64,000 nucleotides of DNA from Cyanobium sp. N.Huapi 1H5. GTDB taxonomy: Bacteria; Cyanobacteriota; Cyanobacteriia; PCC-6307; Cyanobiaceae. The notes beneath the pieces are model-generated. The model was not told the origin of the DNA. It ran no database searches and saw only the letters and a list, made by a program, of their open reading frames with translations. Position numbers and translations under genes: made by a program. Where the stretch lies: positions 186,001 through 250,000 of the forward strand of contig NZ_JAGQBH010000004.1 of assembly GCF_024345535.1 (NCBI RefSeq), given 5' to 3'. Shown in pieces: positions 52,914 to 61,495 of this stretch (within the stretch, counting starts at the first letter, position 1; every line of letters begins with the position of its first letter).

Positions 52914-53780
52914 GTGCAGGAATCGGTGCAGGAGCACGAACCCGCCGCCGGCGTTCTCTATCTGGTGGGCACCCCCATCGGCAACCTCGACGACCTTTCC
53001 CCCCGGGCCCGGCGGGTGCTGGCGGGCGCCGACCGGGTCGCCTGCGAGGACACCCGCCGCAGCGGCCTGCTGCTGCACCACCTCGGCATCAAGGCACCGC
53101 TGCTGAGCTTCCACCAGCACAATCAGACGACCCGCATCCCCCAGCTGCTGGCGGCCCTGGAGGCGGGCGAAGCGATCGCCGTGATCAGTGATGCCGGCCT
53201 GCCGGGGGTGTCGGATCCGGGCCAGGAGCTGGCGGCCGCCGCCCGCTCCGCCGGCCGCCAGGTGATCTGCGTGCCCGGCCCCAGCGCCGTCACCACGGCC
53301 CTGGTGAGCAGCGGCCTGCCCACGGGCCGCTTCTGCTTCGAGGGCTTCCTGCCGCCGAAGGGTGGCCCCCGGCGCCAGCGGCTGGAGGCCCTGGCCGGCG
53401 AGGAGCGCACCATGGTGCTGTTTGAAGCCCCCCACCGGCTGCTGGCCCTGCTCGAGGACCTGCTGGCGGTGCTCGGCGACCGGCCCCTGCAGGTGGCGCG
53501 GGAGCTCACCAAGCGCCACGAAGAGCAGGTGGGCCCCACGGTGGCGGCGGCCCTGGCGCACTTCCAACGCACCCCGCCCCAGGGGGAATGCACCCTGGTG
53601 CTGGGCGGCGCCCCGCCGGCGGCGGCCCCCGTCTGGGACGAGGCCGACCTGCGCCGCGCCCTCGATGCGCTGGTGGCGGGTGGGCTCAGCAACCGGGAGG
53701 CCGCCCGCACCCTGGCCGAGCGCAGCGGCCACAGCCGCCGGGACCTCTATGCCCTGCTGCACCGCGAGCCGTCAGACTGA
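52914..53780 (+). CDS. rsmI: 16S rRNA (cytidine-1402-2'-O)-methyltransferase RsmI
   Basis: This 288-residue SAM-dependent methyltransferase has the tetrapyrrole-methylase fold: LYLVGTPIGNLDDLSPRARRVL, ACEDTRRSGLLLHHLG, ISDAGLPGVSDPG and the substrate-binding VPGPSAVTTALVSSGLPT. It methylates the ribose of C1402 in the decoding site with RsmH. The length is normal. Confidence 0.95.
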   Translation: MQESVQEHEPAAGVLYLVGTPIGNLDDLSPRARRVLAGADRVACEDTRRSGLLLHHLGIKAPLLSFHQHNQTTRIPQLLAALEAGEAIAVISDAGLPGVSDPGQELAAAARSAGRQVICVPGPSAVTTALVSSGLPTGRFCFEGFLPPKGGPRRQRLEALAGEERTMVLFEAPHRLLALLEDLLAVLGDRPLQVARELTKRHEEQVGPTVAAALAHFQRTPPQGECTLVLGGAPPAAAPVWDEADLRRALDALVAGGLSNREAARTLAERSGHSRRDLYALLHREPSD

Positions 53781-53804
53781 GGCAGCTGGTCCTGCGACGC
53801 CCCG

Positions 53805-54044
53805 ATGCTTCTGCGCCTGCGCCTTCTGTGCGGCAGCCTGCTGGGCGGCACCCTGCTGCTGACCCTGCTCTGCCTCGGGGCCCAGAACCTGGAGGTGCGG
53901 CCCCAGCTGCGCTTCGGCTTTACCCGCAGCGCGCCGCTGCCGGCCGGCTTCATCGTGGGGGTGGCCCTGGTGCTGGGGGTGATCAGCGGCGGTGCCAGCG
54001 CGGCCCTGCTGCTGCCCGGCAGCCCCCCGGGAGACGAGGGCTGA
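53805..54044 (+). CDS. Small two-span membrane protein
   Basis: This 79-residue protein has two hydrophobic segments (about residues 7-26 and 49-71) flanking a basic central loop (VRPQLRFGFTRSAP). The layout resembles LapA/DUF1049-type small proteins, but the match is loose. It starts 24 bp after rsmI and is convergent with the HTH gene (4-bp gap). Confidence 0.55.
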   Translation: MLLRLRLLCGSLLGGTLLLTLLCLGAQNLEVRPQLRFGFTRSAPLPAGFIVGVALVLGVISGGASAALLLPGSPPGDEG

Positions 54045-54048
54045 GGCC

Positions 54049-54984
54049 TCAGCTGCCCGGCAGGGCGTAGAGGGACCCCTCGATCACCACCCGGCTGATG
54101 CCCTGGGCCAGCAGGTAGGGGGCGGTGAGCTCGAAGACTTTGAGGTCGGGCAGCTTGATCACCCGCTGGGTGCGGCCGCACTGGCGCTTGGCCTGGCGGG
54201 GGTTGAGGAACACCACCAGCGCCTGGCGCTCCAGCTCGGCGTCCGGCAGCCGGCCCAGCTCGGGGAACTCGCTCAAGGGCCGGGCCTGCAGTTCCACGGT
54301 CTTGTCGACCAGCATGTAGGCGCTGGAGGGCAGGGCGGCGCTGGCCAGGGGCTGGAGCCGGCCCTCGGCCGCCGCCGGGGCGCCGTCATCGAGCAGCACC
54401 ACGGGGATCGGCTGGAACGGATTGATCGCCCCGTCGGTGCCGTCGTCGGAACCCTCGTCGTCGCCGTCGTCGCTGGTGAGCAGGTCGTCGTCATCGGCGC
54501 CGAAGTCGTCGGCATCCTCGATCGCCAGCACGGCGGGGCCGTCCTCCGCCACCGCCTCGGCACGCGCCGGGGCCGCCACCGTCAGGCGGCGGGGCGGGGC
54601 GGGGATGGTCCTGCGGGCCGTGGTGGTGGTCGCCTCGGGGGCGGGCTCCGGCTCAGCCGGCGCTTCCGGCTCGGGATCCGGCTCGGGGGCGGGTTCCGGC
54701 ACGGAGGCGGGCTCGGGCTCGGGCGCGCTGATGGCGAGGGCCGTCTGCAGGGCTTCTGGGGCGGCGGCCGGGTCGGTATCGCCTGTGGCTGTCCGGCTGC
54801 GCCGGCGGGAGCGCTCCGCCTTGAGGCGCTCGTACTCCTCGTCGCCGAGCTCCGTGCGAACAACCCGGATGACCGTGTTGGCGCTGCAGCCGTAGCTGTC
54901 CGCCAGCTGCTGGCTGCTAAAACCCTCCCGGAATCGCCCAACCAGCTCGGTTTTCTGGCTGTCGCTGAGCCGGGTGGCGGCCAT
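54049..54984 (-). CDS. HTH protein with long acidic/Pro linker, function unknown
   Basis: This is about 311 residues from ATG 54984. The N-terminal 60 residues form a helix-turn-helix (LSDSQKTELVGRFREGFSSQ; SYGCSANTVIRVVRTEL) of the type found in transposases and regulators. A 100-residue linker rich in Pro, Glu and Asp follows. A C-terminal domain of about 110 residues (IPVVLLDDGAPAAAEGRLQ; MLVDKTVELQARPLSEFPEL; RVVIEGSLYALPG) has no name I can give but looks conserved. It is likely a cyanobacteria-specific DNA-binding protein; no target is evident. Confidence 0.7.
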   Translation of the reverse strand: MAATRLSDSQKTELVGRFREGFSSQQLADSYGCSANTVIRVVRTELGDEEYERLKAERSRRRSRTATGDTDPAAAPEALQTALAISAPEPEPASVPEPAPEPDPEPEAPAEPEPAPEATTTTARRTIPAPPRRLTVAAPARAEAVAEDGPAVLAIEDADDFGADDDDLLTSDDGDDEGSDDGTDGAINPFQPIPVVLLDDGAPAAAEGRLQPLASAALPSSAYMLVDKTVELQARPLSEFPELGRLPDAELERQALVVFLNPRQAKRQCGRTQRVIKLPDLKVFELTAPYLLAQGISRVVIEGSLYALPGS

Positions 54985-55067
54985 GGAACGGTTCAAGCGC
55001 GGTCGTCCACTGTAGGGGGGGCTACCGGAGTGGCCTGGCCGCCGAACGCTGGCACAATGCGCACCGT

Positions 55068-55141
55068 GCTCCCTTAGCTCAGCTGGATAGAGCAGCTGCC
55101 TTCTAAGCAGCCGGTCGATGGTTCGAATCCATCAGGGGGCG
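55068..55141 (+). tRNA. tRNA-Arg (anticodon TCT)
   Basis: This 74-nt tRNA folds as a cloverleaf. The acceptor stem pairs GCTCCCT with AGGGGGC (one T-G pair), the D arm is GCTCAGCTGGATAGAGC and the anticodon loop is CTTCTAA with anticodon TCT. The variable loop is short and the T loop is TTCGAAT. The CCA end is not encoded. It lies upstream of the AbrB-type antitoxin gene and could share its promoter region. Confidence 0.95.
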
Positions 55142-55228
55142 TTGGCAGAAACGGGCGAGGATCCAGGCCCAGGAGCCCGACCAAGCCACGTAGAGTCGCG
55201 TATCTACACCACTCCGGCGCCGGCCGGC

Positions 55229-55564
55229 ATGGGCTCCTTGGCACCTTCCCAGGCCCCTCAACCAGATTCCGTTCACCCCCAGCCCGGTCAACGGGCGGAG
55301 GAACCTGGCCGGCGCGTCCAGCAGGCGATCCGTCGCTGGGGCAACAGCCTGGCTGTCCGGATCCCGGCCGAGTGCCTTCGTCAGGCTGGCCTGCGGGAAG
55401 GTGACCCGATCGAGATCGTCGTCGGAGCCGACGGCCGACTCAGCCTGGAGCCCCTGCAACGGCTGGACCGCCGCGCGCTGGCCGCCGACCTGCGCCAGCT
55501 GCAGGCCACCATGCCGACCACCCCTTCGGTGATCGAAGCCTGCCGGGACCAGGAACGCTGGTGA
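55229..55564 (+). CDS. AbrB/MazE-type antitoxin
   Basis: This is about 111 residues from ATG 55229. The core VQQAIRRWGNSLAVRIPAEC (about residues 30-49) and LREGDPIEIVVGADGRLSLE form the AbrB-like swapped hairpin. The first 30 residues are Pro/Gln-rich and may not be translated, as the real start could be later. It is followed 4 bp later by a PIN-toxin gene. Confidence 0.8.
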   Translation: MGSLAPSQAPQPDSVHPQPGQRAEEPGRRVQQAIRRWGNSLAVRIPAECLRQAGLREGDPIEIVVGADGRLSLEPLQRLDRRALAADLRQLQATMPTTPSVIEACRDQERW

Positions 55565-55568
55565 GGCC

Positions 55569-56000
55569 GTGCCCGCCGTGATCTACCTGGACACCAGCGT
55601 CGTGGTCGCCCTGCTGACTCCGGAAGCCTCTAGCCCAGGGGCGCTGGAATGGCTGGAGCGGTGCCGCGACCCCCTGATCAGCAGCGACTTGCTGATCACC
55701 GAAACCCACAGCGCCCTCGGCCTCAAGCAGCGCCACCACGGCCTCAGCCCGGAAGCCCGCAGGGCCGCCGGCGAGCACTTCGAACGACTGTTGCAGGGCG
55801 GGGTGGAACTGCGCTCCCTCGACCGGGACCGATTCCGCCAGGCCGCTGAGCTGCTGCAGGATCCCGCACTCGGACTGCGCGCCGGTGATGCCCTGCACCT
55901 GGCGATGGCCCTGCACAGCCGCTGCTCCCACCTGGCCAGCTTCGACGGGCGGATGCGGCAGGCCGCCGCCGCCCTGGGCCTGGCTCCAGCTCTCGATTAG
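55569..56000 (+). CDS. PIN-domain toxin (VapC-like)
   Basis: This 143-residue protein starts with GTG 55569. The metal-binding acidic residues are in VIYLDTSVVVALL (Asp), LLITETHSALGL (Glu), LRAGDALHLAMAL (Asp) and LASFDGRMRQAA (Asp), a classic VapC pattern. It pairs with the AbrB-type antitoxin upstream. It overlaps the convergent YccF gene by 4 bp. Confidence 0.9.
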   Translation: MPAVIYLDTSVVVALLTPEASSPGALEWLERCRDPLISSDLLITETHSALGLKQRHHGLSPEARRAAGEHFERLLQGGVELRSLDRDRFRQAAELLQDPALGLRAGDALHLAMALHSRCSHLASFDGRMRQAAAALGLAPALD

Positions 56001-56401
56001 CGCCGCACCGGCACCACCTGCATGCCGATCGGGGCCAGGGCGATCAGGGCCAGCTTGATGTGCTGGATGCCGAAGGGGATGCCCACGATCGTCACGAAAC
56101 AGGCCACCGCAGCGCTCAGATGGCCGATCGCCAGCCACCAGCCGGCCAGCAGGAACCAGATCACGTTGCCGACCAGTCCCAGGGGCCCGGTGCCCAGATC
56201 CATCCGCCCGGTGAGCTCGCGGCGGCTCATCGCTTCATAGCCGAACGGCCAGAAGGAGAAGTTGCCGATCACGAAGCAGGCCCGGGCCCAGGGGATCCCC
56301 ACGATCGTGATCGCCGCCACCAGGCCGGCCAGCCACCAGCCCAGGCCCATCACGAAGCCCCCCAGCAGGAACCAGAGCAGGTTGAGCAGGAAGCGCAGCA
56401 T
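55997..56401 (-). CDS. YccF-family inner-membrane protein
   Basis: This 134-residue protein has two YccF domains: an N-terminal repeat MLRFLLNLLWFLLGGFVMGLG with TIVGIPWARACFVIGNFSFWPFG, and a second repeat VIWFLLAGWWLAIGHL with TIVGIPFGIQHIKLALIAL. The duplicated IVGIP motif is diagnostic. The role of the family is unknown. The start ATG 56401 was chosen because the first domain starts there; the upstream frame is not domain-like. Confidence 0.9.
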   Translation of the reverse strand: MLRFLLNLLWFLLGGFVMGLGWWLAGLVAAITIVGIPWARACFVIGNFSFWPFGYEAMSRRELTGRMDLGTGPLGLVGNVIWFLLAGWWLAIGHLSAAVACFVTIVGIPFGIQHIKLALIALAPIGMQVVPVRR

Positions 56402-56445
56402 GGGGAGAGCCGGTGCTGCGCTCCAGCATGACGCCGCTGGGTCCT

Positions 56446-56820
56446 TCAGCCGCAAGGTTCGGCCGGGGCCGTGCAGCTGGCGGCCAGGGCGGCGAGCCAG
56501 CCCCTCAGGCGTTCCAGGGCTTCCGGCTGCAGGCGGTAGTACACCCAGCGGCCGCTCTGGCGGTCGGCCAGCAGGCCTGTTTCCTTCAGCACCTTGAGGT
56601 GGAACGAGAGCTTCGACTGGGCCAGGCCCAGGTCGGTGGTGAGGTCGCAGACGCAGCGCTCACCGCCGCCGAGGGCCTCGATCACCTGCAGGCGGATCGG
56701 GTCGGACAGGGCCCGCAGCAGCAGGCGCGCCTCCTCGGCCTCCAGAGGGGCCGGCGCGCTGGCGATCGGCCCAGAAGCGCCGGGAATCGACGGAGCGGCG
56801 GCGGTCCTTAACCCGGCCAT
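56446..56820 (-). CDS. arsR: ArsR/SmtB-family repressor
   Basis: This 124-residue winged-helix repressor has LLLRALSDPIRLQVIEAL and an arsenic-type metal-site motif ERCVCDLTTDLGLAQSKLSFHLKVLKE. A wing QSGRWVYYRL follows, and extra C-terminal Cys (SCTAPAEPC) may take part in As(III) sensing. It is divergent from the GAPDH/arsJ genes; its start lies 6 bp from a symmetrical operator (56827-56842). It should repress both directions until arsenite binds. Confidence 0.9.
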   Translation of the reverse strand: MAGLRTAAAPSIPGASGPIASAPAPLEAEEARLLLRALSDPIRLQVIEALGGGERCVCDLTTDLGLAQSKLSFHLKVLKETGLLADRQSGRWVYYRLQPEALERLRGWLAALAASCTAPAEPCG

Positions 56821-56826
56821 AAAACG

Positions 56827-56842
56827 ATCAACTCTGCTTGAT
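56827..56842. promoter_or_regulatory. ArsR-type operator
   Basis: ATCAA-CTCTGC-TTGAT is a perfect inverted repeat with a 6-bp spacer, the usual layout for ArsR/SmtB-family sites. It lies between the divergent arsR and GAPDH genes. It covers TTG 56838 and ATG 56841, which argues that these are not the GAPDH start and that translation begins at GTG 56874. Confidence 0.8.
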
Positions 56843-56873
56843 GCGAGGGTACGGGCTTGTCGCGGCAGGCGCT

Positions 56874-57914
56874 GTGAGAATCGGCATCAACGGGTTCGGG
56901 CGGATCGGTCGCCTGGTGTTCCGCGCCCTCTGGGGGCGGCCGGGCCTGGAGCTGGTTCACGTTAATGACAGCGCCGGGGACGCCGCCGGCGCCGCCCACC
57001 TGCTGGAGTTCGACTCGGTGCACGGTCGCTGGAGCCGGGCGGTAGCGGCCGAAGCCGACGGCGGTGGCTTCACGGTCGACGGGAGCCGGGTGGGCTGGTC
57101 GCGGGGGGGCGATCCGGCCTTGGTGCCCTGGCAGGCGGCGGGGGTGGAGCTCGTGCTCGAGTGCAGCGGCAAGGTGAAGACCCCCGAGGCCCTCGCCCCC
57201 TACCTGCGGCAGGGCGGCGTGAAGCGGGTGATCGTGGCCTGCCCCGTGAAGGGCGAGCTGGACGGCATCGCCATCCCCAACATCGTCTTCGGGATCAACC
57301 ACGGCACCTACGTGCCGGAGCGGCATCGGATCCTCACCGCCGCCTCCTGCACCACCAACTGCCTGGCGCCGGTGGTGAAGGTGGTGCACGAGAGCTTCGG
57401 CATCCGCCATGGCTCGATCACCACCCTGCACAACATCACCAACACCCAGGTGGTGATCGACAGCTTCAAGAGCGATCTGCGCCGGGCCCGCTCCTGCAGC
57501 CAGAGCCTGATCCCCACCACCACCGGCTCGGCCAAGGCGATCGGGATGATCTTCCCCGAGCTGCAGGGCAAGCTCAACGGCCACGCCGTGCGGGTGCCCC
57601 TGCTCAATGCCTCGCTCACCGATGCGGTGTTCGAGCTGGAGCGGCCGGTGACGGTGGAGGAGGTGAACGGCGCCTTCGCAGCGGCGGCAGCGGGCCCCCT
57701 GCTGGGCATCCTGGGCTACGAGGAGCGGCCCCTGGTGTCGGTGGATTATCTCAACGACAGCCGCAGTTCGATCGTCGATGCCCTCTCGACGATGGTCATC
57801 AACGGCACCCAGCTGAAGGTGTACGCCTGGTACGACAACGAGTGGGGCTACAGCTGCCGGATGGCGGACCTGGCCTGCCATGTGGTCGCCCTGGACGCCG
57901 CCCGGGCGGAGTGA
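56874..57914 (+). CDS. ArsJ-associated glyceraldehyde-3-phosphate dehydrogenase
   Basis: This is about 346 residues from GTG 56874 ([12 protein letters not shown], the Rossmann NAD-binding start). The active site is [15 protein letters not shown], with the catalytic Cys, followed by [14 protein letters not shown], and the substrate-binding Arg and Ser are in place. When it sits beside arsJ, this enzyme is known to form 1-arseno-3-phosphoglycerate from arsenate and glyceraldehyde 3-phosphate. It is distinct from the main glycolytic and Calvin-cycle GAPDHs. arsJ follows 7 bp later. Confidence 0.93.
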   Translation: MRIGINGFGRIGRLVFRALWGRPGLELVHVNDSAGDAAGAAHLLEFDSVHGRWSRAVAAEADGGGFTVDGSRVGWSRGGDPALVPWQAAGVELVLECSGKVKTPEALAPYLRQGGVKRVIVACPVKGELDGIAIPNIVFGINHGTYVPERHRILTAASCTTNCLAPVVKVVHESFGIRHGSITTLHNITNTQVVIDSFKSDLRRARSCSQSLIPTTTGSAKAIGMIFPELQGKLNGHAVRVPLLNASLTDAVFELERPVTVEEVNGAFAAAAAGPLLGILGYEERPLVSVDYLNDSRSSIVDALSTMVINGTQLKVYAWYDNEWGYSCRMADLACHVVALDAARAE

Positions 57915-57921
57915 GGGGCCG

Positions 57922-59205
57922 ATGCTTCCGACCCTCTCCGGCCGGCCGCTCACGGCCCTGCAGCAGTACGCCATCGTCACGGCCAACTACTGGTGCTTCA
58001 CCCTCACCGACGGCGCCCTGCGGATGCTGGTGGTGTTCCACTTCCGCTCGCTGGGCTACAGCACGCTGGAGATCGCCTTCCTGTTTCTCTTCTACGAGTT
58101 CTTCGGCATCATCACCAATCTCTGCGGCGGCTGGCTGGGGGCCCGCTTCGGCCTGCGCCTCACCCTCTGGACCGGCACCCTGATGCAGGTGGCGGCCCTG
58201 CTGATGCTGGTGCCCGTTGCCGACAGCTGGCCGAAATGGTGGAGCGTGGCCTACGTGATGGTGGCCCAGGCCCTCAGCGGCATCGCCAAGGATCTCAACA
58301 AGATGAGCGCCAAAAGCGCCATCAAGTCGGTGGTTCCGGAAACCCCCGACGACCACGACAAGGGTGAGAGCCAGCTGTTCCAGTGGGTGGCGATCCTCAC
58401 CGGCTCCAAGAACGCCCTCAAGGGGGTGGGATTCTTCCTCGGCGGCCTGCTGCTGGCCACGATCGGCTTCAACGCCGCCGTCGGCGCCATGGCGGCCGGC
58501 CTGTTCCTGGCCTTCCTGTTCACCCTGGTGCTGCCCGGGGAGATCGGCCGCATGAAACAGAAGCCTGCCTTCACCTCCCTGTTCTCCAAGTCCCCCGGCA
58601 TCAATCGCATCTCCCTGGCCCGGTTCTTTCTGTTCGGCGCCAGGGATGTCTGGTTCGTGGTGGCCCTGCCGGTGTTCCTGCAGACCAGCCTCGGCTGGCG
58701 CTACTGGGAGGTGGGCGGCTTCATGGGGCTGTGGGTGATCGGCTACGGCATCGTGCAGGGGTCGGCCCCGGCCCTGCGGCGCCGCTGGGGCCAGACCGCG
58801 CCGCCGGGGGTCTCCGCCGTGACCTTCTGGAGCGGACTGCTCACCGCCATTCCGGCCCTGATCGCCATCGCCCTCTGGCGCGAGGTGGGGAATCCCGGAG
58901 TGGCGGTGGTCGTGGGACTGGCGGCCTTCGGGGTGGTGTTCGCCATGAATTCCTCGATCCACAGCTACATGATCCTGGCCTACACCGATGCCGAATCCGT
59001 GAGCCTGAACGTGGGCTTCTATTACATGGCCAACGCCGGCGGCCGCCTGCTCGGCACGGTGCTCTCCGGTGCCCTGTTCCTGGTGGGGGGCCTGCAGGCC
59101 TGCCTGTGGAGCTCCGCCCTGCTGGTGGGACTCGCCTGGCTGGTGAGCACCCGGCTGCCGGCGCCGCCACGGCAGGCCCAGCCCCGCCCCCTGGCCATCG
59201 GCTGA
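57922..59205 (+). CDS. arsJ: ArsJ organoarsenical efflux MFS transporter
   Basis: This 427-residue MFS protein has 12 predicted helices. TANYWCFTLTDGALRMLVVF at the start, KDLNKMSAKSAIKSVVP in the central loop, and LFQWVAILTGSKNALKGVGF are characteristic of ArsJ. It exports 1-arseno-3-phosphoglycerate made by the adjacent GAPDH, conferring arsenate resistance without an arsenate reductase. The ATG at 57922 is 7 bp after the GAPDH stop, so the pair is coupled. Confidence 0.95.
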   Translation: MLPTLSGRPLTALQQYAIVTANYWCFTLTDGALRMLVVFHFRSLGYSTLEIAFLFLFYEFFGIITNLCGGWLGARFGLRLTLWTGTLMQVAALLMLVPVADSWPKWWSVAYVMVAQALSGIAKDLNKMSAKSAIKSVVPETPDDHDKGESQLFQWVAILTGSKNALKGVGFFLGGLLLATIGFNAAVGAMAAGLFLAFLFTLVLPGEIGRMKQKPAFTSLFSKSPGINRISLARFFLFGARDVWFVVALPVFLQTSLGWRYWEVGGFMGLWVIGYGIVQGSAPALRRRWGQTAPPGVSAVTFWSGLLTAIPALIAIALWREVGNPGVAVVVGLAAFGVVFAMNSSIHSYMILAYTDAESVSLNVGFYYMANAGGRLLGTVLSGALFLVGGLQACLWSSALLVGLAWLVSTRLPAPPRQAQPRPLAIG

Positions 59206-59230
59206 GCGCTGACCCTCGGCTGAGCGCTGA
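59198..59230. repeat. Short tandem repeat after arsJ
   Basis: TCGGCTGAGCGCTGA occurs at 59198-59212 and 59216-59230, an 18-bp period. The first copy contains the arsJ stop. Each copy contains AGCGCT, so small hairpins are possible, but there is no T tract. It may be a recent local duplication. Confidence 0.6.
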
Positions 59231-59269
59231 ACCCGGAGCGCCGCCCGCGCCGGTGGGGCTGTTGTCGCC

Positions 59270-59749
59270 ATGCTGAATGCCGTTGCCCCGTCGGCCATGC
59301 CCTTGAGCGCCCCGCCCCGCCAGAGGTTGCTGGAGGCGAACGGCGGCGGCTGGGGGGGCCTGTTCCACCGGCTCGGCCCCGACGGCCGCGAGATCGAGCG
59401 CTTCCCCTCCCGGCTGCGGGTGAACGATGAGGACGGCACGATCGAAGCCGCCCTCACCTACCTGAACACCGGCCGGGTCGTGCCGATGCGCTTCAGCGAG
59501 CCGCCGCCAGCGATGCAGATCAGCGACGCCGGCCACTGGAGCCTGGGCATGGACCGGGTGGGTCCCTGGCCCTGGATCGCCGAGCTCTGCGTCGTCCACG
59601 GCGAGCGGCGCCGGCGCATCGTGCTGCGCCATGGCGTGGAGAGCCTCGGATCCGAGAGCATTGAATCGGGGGACGCCGGCGGTGCCCCAAGCCGGATCGA
59701 ACGCCGCTACACCCCCTACGGCCTGCTGGAGCCGCTGTCGCCGGACTGA
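59270..59749 (+). CDS. Hypothetical protein, possibly DUF3598-like lipocalin fold
   Basis: This 159-residue protein is soluble with alternating beta-strand patterns (GGGWGGLFHRLGPDGREIER; WIAELCVVHGERRRRIVLRHG). NGGGWGGLFHRL loosely resembles the start of cyanobacterial DUF3598 proteins, which adopt lipocalin-like barrels, but the match is weak. The stop overlaps the HDAC-family start (TGATG), so the two are likely co-transcribed. The function is unknown. Confidence 0.55.
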   Translation: MLNAVAPSAMPLSAPPRQRLLEANGGGWGGLFHRLGPDGREIERFPSRLRVNDEDGTIEAALTYLNTGRVVPMRFSEPPPAMQISDAGHWSLGMDRVGPWPWIAELCVVHGERRRRIVLRHGVESLGSESIESGDAGGAPSRIERRYTPYGLLEPLSPD

Positions 59750-60714
59750 TGGGGCCCCCGCTGGTTTATCACCCGGCATACGCGGTTCCCCTGCCCAGCG
59801 GCCATCGCTTCCCGATGCAGAAGTTCCGGCTGCTGAAGGAGCGGCTGGAGCAGCTGGAGCTGGCCCGCCCGGGGCAGATCCACAAGCCCCTGCCGGCGCC
59901 GCGCCGCTGGCTGGAGCAGGTGCACGGTCGCAGCTACCACGAGGCCTTCTCCCGGGGGCTGCTGACCCCCCAGGAGGTGCGCCGCATCGGCCTTCCCGTG
60001 TCAAAGCCCCTGGTGCGCCGCAGCTGGCTGGCGGTGGGGGGCACCGTGCTGACGGCCCGGCTGGCCCTGCGCCACGGCCTCGCTTGCCACCTGGCGGGCG
60101 GCACCCACCACGCCTTCCCCCTGCACGGCAGCGGCTTCTGCATCTTCAACGACTGCGCCGTGGCGGCCCGGGTGCTGCTGGACGAGGGCGTGGTGCGGCA
60201 GGTGCTGGTGGTGGATCTGGACGTGCACCAGGGCGACGGCACGGCGGCGATCTTCTCAGGCGACCCCCGGGTGTTCACCTTCTCGATGCACGCGGCCAGC
60301 AACTTCCCCCTGCACAAGCAGACAGGCGACCTCGACCTGGCCCTGGAGGACGGCGTCGGGGATGGGGCCTACCTGCGGACCCTGGAGCGGACCCTGCCGG
60401 ATCTGCTCGACCAGGTGCGTCCGGATCTGGTGCTCTACAACGCCGGGGTCGATCCCCACCGGGACGACCGCCTCGGCCGGCTGGAGCTGAGCGACGACGG
60501 CCTGCACCGGCGGGACCGGCTGGTGATCGATGCCGCCCTGCGGCGCCGCCTGCCGGTGGCCACCGTGATCGGCGGGGGCTACGACGACCTGGCGGCCCTG
60601 GTGGAGCGCCACACCCTGGTGGTGCGGGCCGCCGATGGGCTCGCCCGGATCCACGCCACCGGCTCGGAGCGGTCACGTCCGGTCACAGATGGCCCCCGCC
60701 CCGGTCAGGGCTGA
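59749..60714 (+). CDS. Histone deacetylase / acetylpolyamine hydrolase family protein
   Basis: This 321-residue zinc hydrolase of the AcuC/APAH superfamily has a metal site VVDLDVHQGDGTAAIF and a catalytic His pair in AGGTHHAFPLHGSGFCIFND. GVDPHRDDRLGRLELSDDGL contains the third metal Asp, and the C-terminal VIGGGY completes the active site. Bacterial members deacetylate small acetylated amines or CoA-synthetase-type proteins. The natural substrate is unknown. Confidence 0.93.
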   Translation: MGPPLVYHPAYAVPLPSGHRFPMQKFRLLKERLEQLELARPGQIHKPLPAPRRWLEQVHGRSYHEAFSRGLLTPQEVRRIGLPVSKPLVRRSWLAVGGTVLTARLALRHGLACHLAGGTHHAFPLHGSGFCIFNDCAVAARVLLDEGVVRQVLVVDLDVHQGDGTAAIFSGDPRVFTFSMHAASNFPLHKQTGDLDLALEDGVGDGAYLRTLERTLPDLLDQVRPDLVLYNAGVDPHRDDRLGRLELSDDGLHRRDRLVIDAALRRRLPVATVIGGGYDDLAALVERHTLVVRAADGLARIHATGSERSRPVTDGPRPGQG

Positions 60715-60758
60715 GTCATACGGGGGCGTTTGTCTGGTGGGGCCACGGAGCTTCCGCC

Positions 60759-61295
60759 ATGATCAGCCGTTCCTCCCGCCTGCTCCACGCCGCCCTGGTG
60801 GTGGTCTGCGGCGCGGGGATCGTCTACGCCCCGGTCCAGGCCCAGACCTCCCTGACCGTGCCCCTGGGGCAGTCCGGCTACTACGGCCGGATCACCATCG
60901 GCAACCAGGCCCCACCGCCGGTCCTCGGCTACGGCCCGGTGATCGCCTGGCCGTCGCGGGACAGCAACCGCTGGGGCCCGTCCGCGATCGAGCCCATCTA
61001 TCTGCGGGTGCCTCCCCAGCAGGCCCGCGACTGGCGCCGCTACTGCGGGCTTTACCAGGCCTGCAGCGTGCCGGTGCTGTTCGTCCAGGACGACTGGTAC
61101 CGCAACACCTACGCGCCGCGGGTGCGGGCGGCCCAGGCCAGGCAGGCCAGGCAGGCGGCTCGGCAGGCCCGGCGCGCCGCGGAGGCACGCGATCGCTGGC
61201 GCGCCTCCCGTGAGGACGTGAAACGGCTGGTGACGCCCGACGGCCGCGTCTACGTGCTGGAGAAGCGGCGCGGCCGTGACGACGACGACGATTGA
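60759..61295 (+). CDS. Secreted basic/acidic protein of unknown function
   Basis: This 178-residue protein has a signal peptide (LLHAALVVVCGAGIVYAPVQA) and a periplasmic region with DWRRYCGLYQACSVPVLFVQ and DDWYRNTYAP. A stretch of Ala/Arg/Gln repeats (AAQARQARQAARQARRAAEA), probably a coiled coil, follows. It ends in a poly-Asp tail. This resembles cyanobacterial hypothetical periplasmic proteins; no function can be assigned. It is convergent with the small gene at 61325, and the stops lie in a shared hairpin. Confidence 0.65.
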   Translation: MISRSSRLLHAALVVVCGAGIVYAPVQAQTSLTVPLGQSGYYGRITIGNQAPPPVLGYGPVIAWPSRDSNRWGPSAIEPIYLRVPPQQARDWRRYCGLYQACSVPVLFVQDDWYRNTYAPRVRAAQARQARQAARQARRAAEARDRWRASREDVKRLVTPDGRVYVLEKRRGRDDDDD

Positions 61296-61326
61296 GTCAG
61301 CGGCGGCCGTGTCCGCCGCCCGACTC
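61294..61326. terminator. Bidirectional hairpin between convergent genes
   Basis: GAGTC plus GCGGCGG at 61294-61306 pairs with CCGCCGC plus GACTC at 61313-61326, with a 6-nt loop and small internal mismatch. It spans the stop codons of both convergent genes. No T tract follows on either strand, so it is probably an mRNA-end structure or a weak terminator. Confidence 0.4.
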
Positions 61327-61495
61327 AGCGGCGGCCGAGCAGGTCCTCCCAGGTGAGGGGGTGCTGGGCGGGGTCGTGGCGGTGCGGCCTGGCCGCCAGG
61401 GGGCAGCAGGGGTAGGCATGGGGACCGCGGCCGGAGACGGCGGGGCCGGTGATGGGGCGGGTCGCGGCGGAGGGCCGCCTGGAGAGGGTGTTCAT
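61325..61495 (-). CDS. Small protein, function unknown
   Basis: This is a 56-residue frame from ATG 61495 to a stop at 61325: Arg/Pro-rich, with AYPCCPLAARPHRHDPAQHP and ending TWEDLLGRR. The Cys-Cys and the WEDLLGR ending have the look of a conserved small cyanobacterial protein, but I cannot name it. The same frame is open further upstream without protein-like pattern. Confidence 0.4.
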   Translation of the reverse strand: MNTLSRRPSAATRPITGPAVSGRGPHAYPCCPLAARPHRHDPAQHPLTWEDLLGRR

